A DNA stretch of 64,000 nucleotides, from NCBI RefSeq assembly GCF_028471905.1, contig NZ_CP116902.1, forward strand, positions 122,501 through 186,500, given 5' to 3'. Source of the DNA: Aneurinibacillus uraniidurans (lineage in GTDB: Bacteria; Bacillota; Bacilli; Aneurinibacillales; Aneurinibacillaceae). Below are positions 42,526 to 52,205 of the stretch, piece after piece. Under the pieces are notes generated by a model. That model saw nothing but the letters and a program-made list of their open reading frames with translations. It ran no database searches and was not told the origin of the DNA. Position numbers and translations under genes: made by a program. Positions within the stretch are counted from its first letter, which is position 1, and every line of letters starts with the position of its first letter.

Positions 42526-42563
42526 AAACCCGCTGACCATGGTTGTGGATCAGCGGGTTTTTT
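42526..42563. terminator. Bidirectional terminator between brnQ and asnB
   Basis: AAACCCGCTGA (42526-42536) pairs exactly with TCAGCGGGTTT (42550-42560), followed by T residues. Confidence 0.9.
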
Positions 42564-42583
42564 GTATGCAGACAGATGCATAG

Positions 42584-44428
42584 TTATTTCACGGTTACGT
42601 TATAGTTGCGCATCCATGCATCAATCTGAATGAGATACGCAAAAAACTGCGGGACATTCATGAGCTGTCCGAACCATGGCATATGAACTTTCGTGAGATC
42701 TTGTTTAGCAAATTCACGAATTGTTGCCGCATTCACGAACGGGGTGAGTGGAGATGTTGTATCATCGAGAATCGCTAGCACGCGGTCACGTACAGTGGTC
42801 AGATAGGATGGGTTGTGTGTTTTTGGATAGGGGCTTTTGAGGCGGTAGAGAACATCATCGGGTAGAATACCTTTCAGTGCCTTTCGTAAAATGCCTTTTT
42901 CCCGCTCACCGTCTGTCTTCATCGCCCACGGTACATTCCACATGTATTCCACCAGACGATGGTCGCAGAACGGTACACGCACTTCGAGTCCGACGGCCAT
43001 GCTCATGCGGTCCTTGCGATCAAGCAGTGTCGGCATCCAGCGTGTCAGGTTAAGATAGAACATTTCACGGATGCGTTTATCTAGCCCTTCCTCTCCGGCT
43101 AGGCGCGGCACTTCGTCGAGAGCTTCCTGATAGCGCATTTTTACATAGGCTTCCGGGTTGACCTCGGCAAGCAGGTCGTTAGAGAAGAAGCGGGTTTTGT
43201 CCGCGATATTGCGTGCCCACGGGAACACGGTGGCATTTAGTGCTTCTGTGCGGTGGAACCACGGGTAGCCACCGAATACTTCATCCGCACACTCGCCGGA
43301 CAGTGCGACAGTCGCATGCTTTTTGATCTCCCGACAGAATAAATACAGGGAGCCGTCGATATCGGTCATGCCTGGGAGATCGCGGGCGTGCAGGGCGACA
43401 TCGAGTGAATCGATTAAGTCCGGTGTGTCGAAATAAATGTTGTGGTGTATGGATTCGATGAATTCAGACACGCGCTTTGCCCATGGTGCGTCTGCATTCG
43501 GCTGGAATTCGTTCGGACGGAAGTGAACGTCATTGCCGACATAATCGACAGAGAACGTATGCAGCGCATCTTTTCCTTCTTCTTTGAATGCCTGTGCTGC
43601 AATGGCAGAGATCGCACTCGAATCGAGTCCACCTGACAGCAGCGTGCATACGGGTACATCTGCGATAAGTTGGCGGCGAATACTATCGCTAAGGAGTTCA
43701 CGGATTTTTGTAATGGTTGTCTCCATATCATCTTCATGGGTGTGGCTGTCAAGCGTCCAGTAACGATTAGTCCGCATTCCGTGGCGTGTGTGTAACAAAT
43801 ACGAAGCTGGAAGTAATTCGAATACATTATGGAATACACCGCTACCAGGTGTTCTTGCAGGGCCCAGTGCGAAAATTTCAGACAGGCCCTCCTGGCGAAT
43901 TTCCGGCTGTACAGCTGGATGTGCGAGAAGTGCCTTTAGTTCCGAGCCAAAAATAAAACTTGTGCCGCACTGTGTATAAAATAGCGGTTTTACACCGATC
44001 CGGTCGCGGGCCATAAACACGCTCTCCTCATTGTGCTTCCAGATCGCAAATGCATAAATTCCGTTCAGTTTCTCTACGCACTCAGGTCCCCATTCCATAT
44101 AGGAGACGAGCAGTACTTCTGTATCTGATGTAGATGCAAAACAATGGCCGCGTGCGAGAAGCGCTCCTCGCAAATCTTCTGTATTGTATAACTCTCCGTT
44201 ATAAACGATGGTATACGTTTCTTCGCCGTATGACCGGGTCATTGGCTGAACGCCGCCTTCCGGGTCCACTACAACGAGGCGGCGATGGGCAAATGCGGCA
44301 TGGCGTGTTGTCCAGATGCCCTCGCTATCCGGGCCGCGCGGAATGAGCGATTGAGCCATGTTGCGCATGATTTCCGTTTCTCCGCTAATATCAGTCTGCC
44401 AGTCAATCCATCCTGCAATTCCGCACAT
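42584..44428 (-). CDS. asnB: Asparagine synthase (glutamine-hydrolysing)
   Basis: A 614-aa enzyme, the length of Bacillus AsnO/AsnB-type synthetases. The N-terminal glutaminase has the nucleophile Cys2 (MCGIAGWIDW) and RGPDSEGIW. The synthetase half has the PP-loop CTLLSGGLDSSAISAIA near residue 262 and GECADEVFGGYPWFH near 378, which contact ATP and aspartate. It makes asparagine from aspartate, glutamine and ATP. The gene is monocistronic; which of the paralogues (vegetative or sporulation) it is cannot be told here. Confidence 0.96.
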   Translation of the reverse strand: MCGIAGWIDWQTDISGETEIMRNMAQSLIPRGPDSEGIWTTRHAAFAHRRLVVVDPEGGVQPMTRSYGEETYTIVYNGELYNTEDLRGALLARGHCFASTSDTEVLLVSYMEWGPECVEKLNGIYAFAIWKHNEESVFMARDRIGVKPLFYTQCGTSFIFGSELKALLAHPAVQPEIRQEGLSEIFALGPARTPGSGVFHNVFELLPASYLLHTRHGMRTNRYWTLDSHTHEDDMETTITKIRELLSDSIRRQLIADVPVCTLLSGGLDSSAISAIAAQAFKEEGKDALHTFSVDYVGNDVHFRPNEFQPNADAPWAKRVSEFIESIHHNIYFDTPDLIDSLDVALHARDLPGMTDIDGSLYLFCREIKKHATVALSGECADEVFGGYPWFHRTEALNATVFPWARNIADKTRFFSNDLLAEVNPEAYVKMRYQEALDEVPRLAGEEGLDKRIREMFYLNLTRWMPTLLDRKDRMSMAVGLEVRVPFCDHRLVEYMWNVPWAMKTDGEREKGILRKALKGILPDDVLYRLKSPYPKTHNPSYLTTVRDRVLAILDDTTSPLTPFVNAATIREFAKQDLTKVHMPWFGQLMNVPQFFAYLIQIDAWMRNYNVTVK

Positions 44429-44596
44429 GTAGTTAATCCCTCCACTCTTGAATCCCTAACTCATTAGCTACACTATGCCTAGCGGCTACTTATCGGTGCA
44501 TGGCCTAAGAAAATAAGCGGGTAAAAGAGTAAGAACAATCGGTCTGGTCCACACTAGAAAAAGTGAACGAAATCTTACTACAAGGGAGGCAGTGAC

Positions 44597-44932
44597 ATGG
44601 CGGATAACAAGAACATCAAGCCAGGGCAGGTCGGGGATAAGCTGCCGCATCAGATCGATGCACCAGCGACAGAACAGCCGCGGGCTAAGCCGTTTGTGAA
44701 CCAGTATGGAGTGGTCATCGGAGACAGTTTTTATGATTCAGCGAACTCACCGCTGAACAACTGGAGCAAAGACGTTGATCCGGCCATTATGGCAGGTGAT
44801 CAGTGGGTGCATCCGACGAATGATATCGGCTGGAATACAGCGGAAAATCAGGCGTTATTAGAAGAAGGATTCGTACCGCAGAGCGGTATGTTCATGCACG
44901 CTACAAAAGATGTAAGCTATCGGAAAGACTAA
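44597..44932 (+). CDS. DUF3905 protein (111 aa)
   Basis: A 111-aa hydrophilic protein. The central stretch with VNQYGVVIGDSFYDSANSPL near residue 35 and AGDQWVHPTNDIGWNTAENQ near residue 75 matches the DUF3905 pattern of spore formers as I remember it. Function unknown; no membrane or signal segment. ATG 44597 follows AAGGGAGG. An imperfect hairpin follows. Confidence 0.75.
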   Translation: MADNKNIKPGQVGDKLPHQIDAPATEQPRAKPFVNQYGVVIGDSFYDSANSPLNNWSKDVDPAIMAGDQWVHPTNDIGWNTAENQALLEEGFVPQSGMFMHATKDVSYRKD

Positions 44933-44965
44933 AAAAGCGCAGCTGTCGGCATCAGCACTTTTTTC
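44931..44965 (+). terminator. Probable terminator after the DUF3905 gene
   Basis: An A-run and a T-run (AAAAAAG ... CTTTTTT) pair with GC/GC above, with a mismatch, and an inner GCTG/CAGC stem adds to it. Confidence 0.55.
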
Positions 44966-45054
44966 GTATTGGCGAGAAAGGCGTCTGTTGTGATATGATA
45001 AAGAGCAGAGTTTCAACAGGCCTGTCAGCAATACGGTAAGAAAGGAAGCACAGT

Positions 45055-45279
45055 ATGACGACAGAATTTCGCGTATGCGATGAATGTAAAATGGTGAATG
45101 TGAAGACGCTTGTTCCCCGCCTGAAAGAGATCGAGCCGGATTGCACGATGGAGATCGGCTGTCAATCATACTGCGGAATTGGATTTAAGAAGCATTTCGC
45201 GGTAGTGAATGGTCGACACATTACAGCACCGACAGAGGATCAATTGGTGGAGAAAGTGAAGAAGCATCTGAAAAAATAG
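45055..45279 (+). CDS. DUF1450 small protein (YuzB-like)
   Basis: A 74-aa protein of the DUF1450 family, recognised by VCDECKMVN near residue 7, GCQSYCGIGFKKHFAVVNG near residue 40 and the final TEDQLVEKVKKHL. Four cysteines (two CxxC-like pairs) suggest a metal or redox site in a thioredoxin-like fold; the function is unknown. ATG 45055 follows AAGGAAG. Confidence 0.85.
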   Translation: MTTEFRVCDECKMVNVKTLVPRLKEIEPDCTMEIGCQSYCGIGFKKHFAVVNGRHITAPTEDQLVEKVKKHLKK

Positions 45280-45291
45280 TGCGAACATAAC

Positions 45292-45327
45292 AAACGCTCC
45301 CTGCGTATGAATCATGGGAGCGTTTTT
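45292..45327. terminator. Bidirectional terminator between DUF1450 and the stress protein gene
   Basis: AAACGCTCCC (45292-45301) pairs exactly with GGGAGCGTTT (45316-45325), with T residues after and A residues before. Confidence 0.88.
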
Positions 45328-45329
45328 TA

Positions 45330-45746
45330 TTATTTTACTACGATGACATCGCAATGTGCATGCTGAGTAACACTCTGGCTGACACCGCCAAGCATGAAGC
45401 GGGCGTAATTGGATAGACCGCGTGAGCCAATCACAATAGCGTCTACTTCAAGTTCCTCTGCTGTATCGAGGATCAGATTTTTCGGATCGGCTGCTTTTAC
45501 GACTTTATGAATGGAAATATTCCGGGATGTGAATACGTCGTCCAATTCATCCGCCTTGGCAACCCAGTATGCTCGCATTTCCTCATCACTAATGTCTTTA
45601 GCACCGATGATAAATGATGGAGAAGTTGGATACGCTGTTACAATGGTAACATGGGCCCCGAATGCAGAAGCTAATTCAGCAGCACGCTCGGCTGCCTTTT
45701 TTGCATGATCAGATCCGTCATAGGAAAGTAAAATATGGTGGTACAT
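45330..45746 (-). CDS. Universal stress protein (UspA family)
   Basis: A 138-aa UspA-fold protein. The start LLSYDGSDHAKKAAERA and the ATP-binding loop GSRGLSNYARFMLGGVSQSV near residue 105 (G-x2-G-x9-G(S/T)-like) are family signatures; ATP binding is therefore likely. ATG 45746 is used because the earlier ATG lies right against the ribosome site (TGGAGGA). Role in stress survival is by family. Confidence 0.94.
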   Translation of the reverse strand: MYHHILLSYDGSDHAKKAAERAAELASAFGAHVTIVTAYPTSPSFIIGAKDISDEEMRAYWVAKADELDDVFTSRNISIHKVVKAADPKNLILDTAEELEVDAIVIGSRGLSNYARFMLGGVSQSVTQHAHCDVIVVK

Positions 45747-45927
45747 GGTCATTCCTCCAGTTGATGGGTTCTGTCTCTATTGTACCGATAAGTTCTGTAG
45801 CCGTCAAAACTGGCGGGAAAGGTTTTCTGACGATTAACGCCGAATGTTGTTAAGGATGCAGCGATATACAAAAGCAGTACAAATATATAGCAAAGAAGAT
45901 ATAGGATTATAGGAGGGGATGACGAAC

Positions 45928-46701
45928 ATGCTGGACAAAATTCTTGCAAGCATTGGAATTGGCGCAGCGCGGGTCGATGCACGCATCACGAGCGCAGGTG
46001 TACGTCAGGGAGACGAGTTAGTGGGAGAAGTACATGTTATTGGTGGTAGTGTAGAGCAGTCGATCTCGCAAATTTATATGTATTTATATACAGAATACAG
46101 CCGGGAAGTGGGAGGAACACAGTCCAGGCAAAAAGAAGTACTAGCCTCTTATCGCATTTCGGATTCGCTTGTAATACGTCCGAATGAGACTAGAATCATT
46201 CCGTTCCAGCTGCGTGTACCGCATCATGCACCTATTTCTTTCCGCACACAACAGGTGTATTTGAGTACAGGACTTGATATTGAGATGGCAATCGATCCAA
46301 AAGATAAAGACCTGATTACTGTACTGCCGGACCCGCTAATTGAGCAGATATTTGCTCAAGCGGAGGATCTGGGATTCCGTCATACATCTGAGAGCGGCTA
46401 TTGCGAATATAAGAAACACATCCATCGCATGGTTCCGTTTGTGCAGGAATTTGAGCTTAGGCCGACTGATCGTTTTCGGGATGAGCTGGATGAGATTGAG
46501 TTGATATTTGATGTGTACTCGGAAGGTGTGGATGTCCTGCTGGAAGTGGACCGCAAAGCCAAAAACGCCCGTGGGCTGTTGCAAGATATGTTAGGGCTAG
46601 ATGAACGGTATGTTCGGTTTACGATCAGCCGTACAAAGGGATTAGCGTCAGAGGAGTTAGCGAGGATGATCCAGCGCGGGCTTGATATGATCCCAAAATG
46701 A
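45928..46701 (+). CDS. spo0M: Sporulation-control protein Spo0M
   Basis: A 257-aa arrestin-like Spo0M. Landmarks: KILASIGIGAARVDARI at the start, GDELVGEVHVIGGS near residue 32, and the C-terminal FDVYSEGVDVLLEVDRKA typical of the family. In Bacillus it modulates the sporulation phosphorelay and is linked to cytoskeletal proteins. ATG 45928 is preferred over 45919, which abuts AGGAGGGG. It is 31 bases before the pseudouridine synthase gene. Confidence 0.93.
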   Translation: MLDKILASIGIGAARVDARITSAGVRQGDELVGEVHVIGGSVEQSISQIYMYLYTEYSREVGGTQSRQKEVLASYRISDSLVIRPNETRIIPFQLRVPHHAPISFRTQQVYLSTGLDIEMAIDPKDKDLITVLPDPLIEQIFAQAEDLGFRHTSESGYCEYKKHIHRMVPFVQEFELRPTDRFRDELDEIELIFDVYSEGVDVLLEVDRKAKNARGLLQDMLGLDERYVRFTISRTKGLASEELARMIQRGLDMIPK

Positions 46702-46732
46702 TTTTTAAACTATAGTAAAGCAGGTGACGTAA

Positions 46733-47671
46733 TTGACAGCATGGAAAATGGACAAACGGTGGCTGGAATACGAAGTAGAGAGGGAGATAGCAGGTTGGAC
46801 GCTAGAGCGTGTTCTAAAGGAGAAGCTTGGCATATCAGGCCGGATGATTCAGCGCCTTACCCGGCAGAAGGGTGTTCACTTAAACCGCAAGCAGCCGTAT
46901 TTGCAAAAAAAGGTGAAGAAGGGCGACGAGGTTAAAGTTCGAATTGCGGATGCGTTTGAGCCGACTCTTCCACCTGTGGCGATGGATATTCATGTGCTGT
47001 ACGAAGATGACGCACTGCTCGTGGTGAATAAGCCTGCGGGCCTGGCGGTGCATCCGGTGAACGAGAAGCAGACACGCACACTCGCCCATGGTATCTCGCA
47101 TTACTGGACAGAGAAGGGCCAGCCGCGAGCCGTGCGTCCTGTCCATCGGTTAGACAAGGAAACGAGCGGTGCGATTTTGATTGCGAAGAATGGATTCATC
47201 CAGCAGCTTCTTGATAAACAACTGCGTGAACATGCGATTCGTCGCACGTATCTTGCGCTGGTAAGCGGGCATCCGGCACAAGTGGGCGAGAGTGGTACAT
47301 TCTCAGATCCAATTGCCAGGGACCCACATCATCCAACCCGTCGTTGTGTATCTACGAAGGGGGATGACGCCATTACCCATTATACCGTGCGGGAATTGTA
47401 TGAACCGAAGCCTGATGTGCTGCCAGAAGGGGCCGCGCTGGTGGAGATAGAGCTTGAAACGGGGCGTACGCATCAAATTCGGGTGCATTTTAGCCATCAC
47501 GGGTTTCCGATTCTTGGGGATACGCTCTATGGCGGTCCGGTTGTAGATGGATTTCGTCGTCAGGCGCTGCATGCGGTGAGCCTTACGTTTTCGCACCCAT
47601 TAAGCGGTGAAGTGATTGAATGCATGGCACCTGCGCCGGATGATTTTGTGAAACTGCGCGACCAACTTTAA
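46733..47671 (+). CDS. RluA/RluD-type pseudouridine synthase
   Basis: A 312-aa enzyme. An S4-like N-terminal region (TLERVLKEKLGISGRMIQRL, MIQRLTRQKGVHLN) precedes the catalytic domain with the universal motif PVHRLDKETSGAILIAKN near residue 138 (catalytic Asp) and ELETGRTHQIRVHFSHHGFP near residue 240. It converts uridine to pseudouridine in rRNA or tRNA; the target site is not known. The start TTG 46733 follows AGGTGA; ATG 46748 is an alternative. Likely cotranscribed with spo0M and ywfO. Confidence 0.93.
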   Translation: MTAWKMDKRWLEYEVEREIAGWTLERVLKEKLGISGRMIQRLTRQKGVHLNRKQPYLQKKVKKGDEVKVRIADAFEPTLPPVAMDIHVLYEDDALLVVNKPAGLAVHPVNEKQTRTLAHGISHYWTEKGQPRAVRPVHRLDKETSGAILIAKNGFIQQLLDKQLREHAIRRTYLALVSGHPAQVGESGTFSDPIARDPHHPTRRCVSTKGDDAITHYTVRELYEPKPDVLPEGAALVEIELETGRTHQIRVHFSHHGFPILGDTLYGGPVVDGFRRQALHAVSLTFSHPLSGEVIECMAPAPDDFVKLRDQL

Positions 47672-47687
47672 TAAGGAGGGGTTGTGA

Positions 47688-48983
47688 ATGATGGGACGAT
47701 TACAGGAAGAGAAAGTTTTTAAAGATCCGGTCCACCGTTACGTGCATGTGCGGGATACACTGATCTGGGACTTAATTAATGCACGCGAATTTCAGCGCTT
47801 GCGCCGGATTCGTCAGCTTGGTACTTCGTATGTAACGTTCCATGGAGCGGAGCACAGCCGCTTCAACCACAGCCTTGGCGTATATGAGATTATGCGGCGC
47901 ATTCTGTCTAACTTTAGCCGCCGCAGTAATTTTATGATAACAGAGGAAGAACGGTTGTTATGCCTCAGTGCAGCGCTTTTGCATGACATTGGGCATGGAC
48001 CGTTCTCCCATTCATTTGAGAAAGTATTCCATACTGATCATGAAGAATGGACACAGCGTATTCTGACAGGGGATACACAGGTAAATACAGTGCTTCGGCA
48101 GGTGTCCGATGATTTTCCGGCGAAAGTGGCACAGATGATCGGCAAGACGTATCCGAATAAGCTGTTAGTGAGTTTGATTTCGAGCCAGATTGATGCAGAT
48201 CGGATGGATTATTTGCTGCGAGACGCTTATTATACGGGCACAAGTTATGGTTCGTTTGATTTGGAGCGTATCTTGCGGGTGCTTAAGCCGTATGAAGATA
48301 AAGTTGTCATTAAGCATACGGGGATGCATGCAGTAGAAGACTATATCGCGGCACGGTATCAGATGTATTGGCAGGTGTATTTTCACCGGGTAACGCGCAG
48401 TGCAGAAGTCATTTTGCGTAATATTTTCGCCCGTGTACGGCACTTGCATGAGAGTGAGTATTCGTTCGTACATAATCCGAAGCGGTTCATGCCGCTGTTT
48501 AACGATACGATGACACTTGAGGAATACATCACGCTTGATGAAGCGACTGTGATGTACTACATGAGTGAGTGGAGTGAGGAGTCAGACGAAGTATTGCGCG
48601 ATTTGTGCCGCCGATTTATGGAGCGGCGCTTGTTCAAATACGTGGAGCACGATGAGAATGCGGATAATCCGCAGGAGATGCAAGAATTAAAGGATTTGTT
48701 TGCGGAGATTGGAATTGATCCTGATTACTACCTGGGAGTGGATTCCCCGTCTGATTTACCGTATGATGTTTATCGAAGCGGGGAAGAGGGGGAGCGGATG
48801 CCAATCTATCTTTTGATGCCGGATGGCCATTTGGAAGAATTGTCCCGCTGTTCAGTCATTGTGGAGGCGATTTCCGGTAAGCGGAGATACGACCACAAAT
48901 TGTACTTTCCGCTTGATTTTCTGGAAGACGGGACGCGTAATCCAGCTGTTGTGCAGGAGATTAAGCGTCGTCTACGTATATAA
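47688..48983 (+). CDS. HD-domain phosphohydrolase YwfO-like
   Basis: A 431-aa HD-superfamily protein. The metal ligands appear as H-RFNHSLGVYE near residue 58 (His), LLHDIGHGPFSHSFE near residue 100 (the HD pair and two His), and DADRMDYLLRD near residue 172 (Asp). It matches Bacillus YwfO, a nucleoside-triphosphate or dNTP hydrolase. The site AAGGAGGGG precedes ATG 47688 and the first codons repeat ATG. It is in a run with rluD-like and ywhD. Confidence 0.93.
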   Translation: MMGRLQEEKVFKDPVHRYVHVRDTLIWDLINAREFQRLRRIRQLGTSYVTFHGAEHSRFNHSLGVYEIMRRILSNFSRRSNFMITEEERLLCLSAALLHDIGHGPFSHSFEKVFHTDHEEWTQRILTGDTQVNTVLRQVSDDFPAKVAQMIGKTYPNKLLVSLISSQIDADRMDYLLRDAYYTGTSYGSFDLERILRVLKPYEDKVVIKHTGMHAVEDYIAARYQMYWQVYFHRVTRSAEVILRNIFARVRHLHESEYSFVHNPKRFMPLFNDTMTLEEYITLDEATVMYYMSEWSEESDEVLRDLCRRFMERRLFKYVEHDENADNPQEMQELKDLFAEIGIDPDYYLGVDSPSDLPYDVYRSGEEGERMPIYLLMPDGHLEELSRCSVIVEAISGKRRYDHKLYFPLDFLEDGTRNPAVVQEIKRRLRI

Positions 48984-49011
48984 GCGCTAGTAGAGAAAGG
49001 GGTACGGAAGT

Positions 49012-49509
49012 ATGGATATGTTCAAGAAAAACCAGGGTGGCTTTAATATTATTAGCAACAAAAATCAGGTTCACGGCGGCTATGGCGCGGGCATGATCGA
49101 CTTAAGTAGTGTATCTTCGATTATTTTGAGTGAAGAGGAAGCGGTTATTGACGTAGGCGCACTGCACGCGAAAAGTGCAGTGGAAAAAGGCGTTAAGTTT
49201 TCCATGAATAAAGAAGATGTTCCGAATGGTAAGAAGTACTGGCTCGTATGGGTGGCAGTAGATACTGGAGAAGCAGGCTCTTACTATGCGGGTGTTACGG
49301 CATGCGAAATGCTGATTGACCGTGAAGCACGTCGAGGTTGGAAAATCCTCGCTGACCACGTAAACAAGATGGATTATGCGATGAAGCGCCGCTACATTCT
49401 TGATGGTCTGAGCGAGAAAGAAAAAGAAAATCTACGTACTTTGCTGTCGACTCACAATCCAGACATGTGGGAACGTTCGCCGCAAGAACTGAAAGATATG
49501 CTTGTGTGA
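49012..49509 (+). CDS. ywhD: YwhD-family protein
   Basis: A 165-aa protein matching YwhD of Bacillus along its whole length: GGFNIISNKNQVHGGYGAGM near residue 9, FSMNKEDVPNGKKYWLVWV near residue 63, and MKRRYILDGLSEKEK near 125. Function unknown. It is a conserved neighbour of the pbpG/speE/speB genes in Bacillus, as here. ATG 49012 follows AAAGGGG. Confidence 0.92.
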   Translation: MDMFKKNQGGFNIISNKNQVHGGYGAGMIDLSSVSSIILSEEEAVIDVGALHAKSAVEKGVKFSMNKEDVPNGKKYWLVWVAVDTGEAGSYYAGVTACEMLIDREARRGWKILADHVNKMDYAMKRRYILDGLSEKEKENLRTLLSTHNPDMWERSPQELKDMLV

Positions 49510-49514
49510 TTTCA

Positions 49515-49555
49515 TAAAAAAGATCCGCCCTGTTTCATACAGAGGCGGATTTTTT
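49515..49555. terminator. Terminator between ywhD and the class A PBP gene
   Basis: ATCCGCC-CTGT (49523-49533) pairs with ACAG-A-GGCGGAT (49539-49550), with A and T runs outside. Confidence 0.88.
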
Positions 49556-49568
49556 ACTTACTGTAACA

Positions 49569-51593
49569 CTACCAGAACTTCCATTTCTCCCAGAACGATT
49601 TCTTTTCTTCCTCAGGAAATGGCTTCACAGGCACAGGCTCTGGTGCATATTCGGTTGGGGCTGTTCCTGGCACGAAGTACATCAACTCTTGCGTTTTGGA
49701 GTTAGGCCCGGCGAGCTTGCCGCTGATAGGGTCGATGTAGGCAGGCACCACTCCTTCCGGAACCGGGAAAGTAGCCGGCGGCGTAGAGGTGAGTGCACTT
49801 TCCATAAAAGCGGCCCAGATGGGCGCAGCGAGACGTGCATCTGCGACTTCATCCAGCTTGCGGTTGTCGTCATAGCCGACCCAGACAGCCGTCGCCAACT
49901 GTGGCGTAAATCCAGCAAGCCAGGCATCGTAATCAGTCGTTCCGGTTTTACCCGCCACTGGTCGGTGAAGCTGCCCGCTTACCCGGTTTGCCGTTCCGCC
50001 TGGTGCGAACACTTTTTCCATCAGATGGGTCAGAATAAAGGCGTTTTCTTTGCTGACAACTTGCTGTGCTTGCGGCTCAGTCTCGACTAACACGTTGCCT
50101 GCCCGATCTTCAATACGTGTGATCGCAAGCGGCTCTGTTTTTTGCCCTTGATCAGCGATGGTAGCGAATGCGCGTGTCAGCTCAAGCGGCATGACCGGTG
50201 CGCTGCCGAGCGCAAGAGACGGAATAGGCCTAAATGGAGAGTCAATGCCGAGACGCTTGGCGGTACTAACCATTTTGTCTGGCCCGATCGTCAAATGAGT
50301 CTGCACGGCATAGATGTTATCCGAGCGGGCAATTGCTTGTCCCATGTTAATGTAGTTGTTTGCATATTGATCACCAAAATTATGTGGCGTGTACGTTTCA
50401 TTATGATTTCCAAATGTAAAGACAGTTGGTTCGCTCTTAATCTGGGTGAGTGGTGTATAGCCGTTTTCAAGGGCCGCCATGTATAGTACTGGCTTGATGG
50501 ATGAACCTGGCTGGCGGAGTGCAAGCGCTCGGTTATACTGACTCTTCGTATAATCACGTCCGCCAACCATCGTCCGAATGTAGCCGGTTTGTGGTTCAAT
50601 GGCGACCAGCGCAGTCTGGAGCGGGCGGTCTTTCGGCATGTATTTTTTAACTGCTTCCTCCGCTTTTTGCTGCATGTGCGGATCGAGGGTGGTGTAGATT
50701 TTCAAGCCGCCATGCTCTACAAGGTCTTCTTCGATACCATACTTTTCTTTGGCTAGCTTGATGACATAATCACGAAAATACGGTGCGATGGTTTGGTTTT
50801 TGGCAGCGGCAGGGCTAGCGAACGTAAGCTTCTCTGCGTATGCGGCATCAGCCTGAGTGCGTGTCAGGTAGCCTTCTGCTACCATGGCATTTAACACGAT
50901 GCGTTGACGGTTTTTGGCAGCTTGCTCGTCGCGGAATGGTGAGAAAAATTTTGGCCCTTTTGGCAGTCCGGCGAGCATGCTGGCTTCTGCAAGATCAAGG
51001 TCGGCTGCATTTTTGCCGAAGTATGTTTTTGCTGCTGCCTGAATGCCATATGCGGCATGTCCATAATAGATTTGATTCAAATATAATTCCAGTAGCTGTG
51101 GTTTCGTGTAATTCAATTCAAGCTGAATGGTTAGCAGTGCTTCCTTGTATTTGCGTGACCATGTTTTATCGTGGCTCAAGTACAGATTACGGGCGAGCTG
51201 CATGGTGATCGTGCTCGCTCCTTCCGCTTTGGACAACGTTCGGATGTCGTTGAAGGCAGCGCCTGCAATACGCGTCATATCAAAGCCAGGATGTTCGTAA
51301 AACTTCCGGTCTTCAATTGCAATCGAAGCATTTTGCACATGCTTCGGAATTTTGTCCAGTGGTAGAAAGACGCGATTTTCCCCTTTATAAAGTGTGGCAA
51401 TCACAGAGCTGTCAGCCCCATAAATGGTAGTGGTCTCGTTCAGATCGGTCTGCGGCAGCGGCTGCGAGCGCAAATACAGCAGGAACAATCCGGCACATAT
51501 CGCAAACAGGACGGATGCAATCGCTAAGTAGCGAATGGTTCGTCCGGCAATACGAAGCCAGCGAACGAGCGGATCTTCCCGTTTGATTTCCAT
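49569..51593 (-). CDS. Class A penicillin-binding protein (transglycosylase/transpeptidase)
   Basis: A 674-aa bifunctional cell-wall enzyme. A cytoplasmic basic tip and one membrane anchor (about residues 22-42) precede the GT51 glycosyltransferase with EDRKFYEHPG near residue 92 and EGASTITMQLARN near 122. The transpeptidase has S-x-x-K in RQPGSSIKPVLYM near 370, SDN in AIARSDNIYAV near 424 and KTGT in VAGKTGTTDYD near 560. Position next to ywhD and speE-speB matches Bacillus pbpG (PBP2d), so this is the likely orthologue. ATG 51593 with AGGAGG is chosen over a longer frame. The gene is convergent with ywhD. Confidence 0.93.
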   Translation of the reverse strand: MEIKREDPLVRWLRIAGRTIRYLAIASVLFAICAGLFLLYLRSQPLPQTDLNETTTIYGADSSVIATLYKGENRVFLPLDKIPKHVQNASIAIEDRKFYEHPGFDMTRIAGAAFNDIRTLSKAEGASTITMQLARNLYLSHDKTWSRKYKEALLTIQLELNYTKPQLLELYLNQIYYGHAAYGIQAAAKTYFGKNAADLDLAEASMLAGLPKGPKFFSPFRDEQAAKNRQRIVLNAMVAEGYLTRTQADAAYAEKLTFASPAAAKNQTIAPYFRDYVIKLAKEKYGIEEDLVEHGGLKIYTTLDPHMQQKAEEAVKKYMPKDRPLQTALVAIEPQTGYIRTMVGGRDYTKSQYNRALALRQPGSSIKPVLYMAALENGYTPLTQIKSEPTVFTFGNHNETYTPHNFGDQYANNYINMGQAIARSDNIYAVQTHLTIGPDKMVSTAKRLGIDSPFRPIPSLALGSAPVMPLELTRAFATIADQGQKTEPLAITRIEDRAGNVLVETEPQAQQVVSKENAFILTHLMEKVFAPGGTANRVSGQLHRPVAGKTGTTDYDAWLAGFTPQLATAVWVGYDDNRKLDEVADARLAAPIWAAFMESALTSTPPATFPVPEGVVPAYIDPISGKLAGPNSKTQELMYFVPGTAPTEYAPEPVPVKPFPEEEKKSFWEKWKFW

Positions 51594-51697
51594 GAATAGG
51601 GACCTCCTGTAGTCATTGATACTTCTAGTATGGGGGAATCTAGTAAATTCTATACTTTTCGCGTAGGTTCGCAAGATTAATATGCTCGGTGATGAAA

Positions 51698-51732
51698 AAA
51701 GGAGCAAGCCCATCGTTTAGGGCTGCTCCTTT
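51698..51732 (-). terminator. Intrinsic terminator of the TM2 gene
   Basis: AAAGGAGCAAGCCC (51698-51711) pairs with GGGCTGCTCCTTT (51720-51732) with one bulge; read on the minus strand a T-run follows. Confidence 0.8.
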
Positions 51733-51752
51733 GCGAATAAAACTGTGAAACG

Positions 51753-52076
51753 TTACCTCGTGGCCCGTACTTTTTCGATAATACGTGCCTCGATCTGTGT
51801 GTTTAATTCATCCACACGCTTCCCGATTAAAAATACGTCCACAATGACCCAGATGCCAATGGGAATCATGAATAAAAATAAACTAACAATCCACACAACA
51901 ATCATTCCGATACCAAGTCCGGTATCTCCTGTGTAGAAGCGATGCGCACCCCAGCAGCCGACAAACAACCATAATAAGTACACAATCGTTTTTGATTTTT
52001 TCTGTTTATCGAACTCACTGCTAATCAGAAGCTGTTCTTCTGTGGTGAGACCCTGGCGTGCAGAGAAATTATCCAT
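51753..52076 (-). CDS. TM2-domain membrane protein (107 aa)
   Basis: A 107-aa protein with two hydrophobic helices joined by a short turn, the TM2 pattern: KTIVYLLWLFVGCWGAHRFY near residue 29 followed by the G-rich turn TGDTGLGIGM and a second helix IVVWIVSLFLFMIPIGIWV. The second half carries the (I/V)WVIVDVFLI signature. Function unknown. It is divergent from speE. Confidence 0.9.
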   Translation of the reverse strand: MDNFSARQGLTTEEQLLISSEFDKQKKSKTIVYLLWLFVGCWGAHRFYTGDTGLGIGMIVVWIVSLFLFMIPIGIWVIVDVFLIGKRVDELNTQIEARIIEKVRATR

Positions 52077-52205
52077 CTTCGCTCCCCCTTTAGATAAATG
52101 CCCTGTGTACTAAGTAATGTATGAGCAGTGCAGCTTGTCCCATGAATCTTTATCAAAAATTTACGGAGAAAAATAGTCATTGAGGGTAAGATAATGAAAG
52201 AGTGC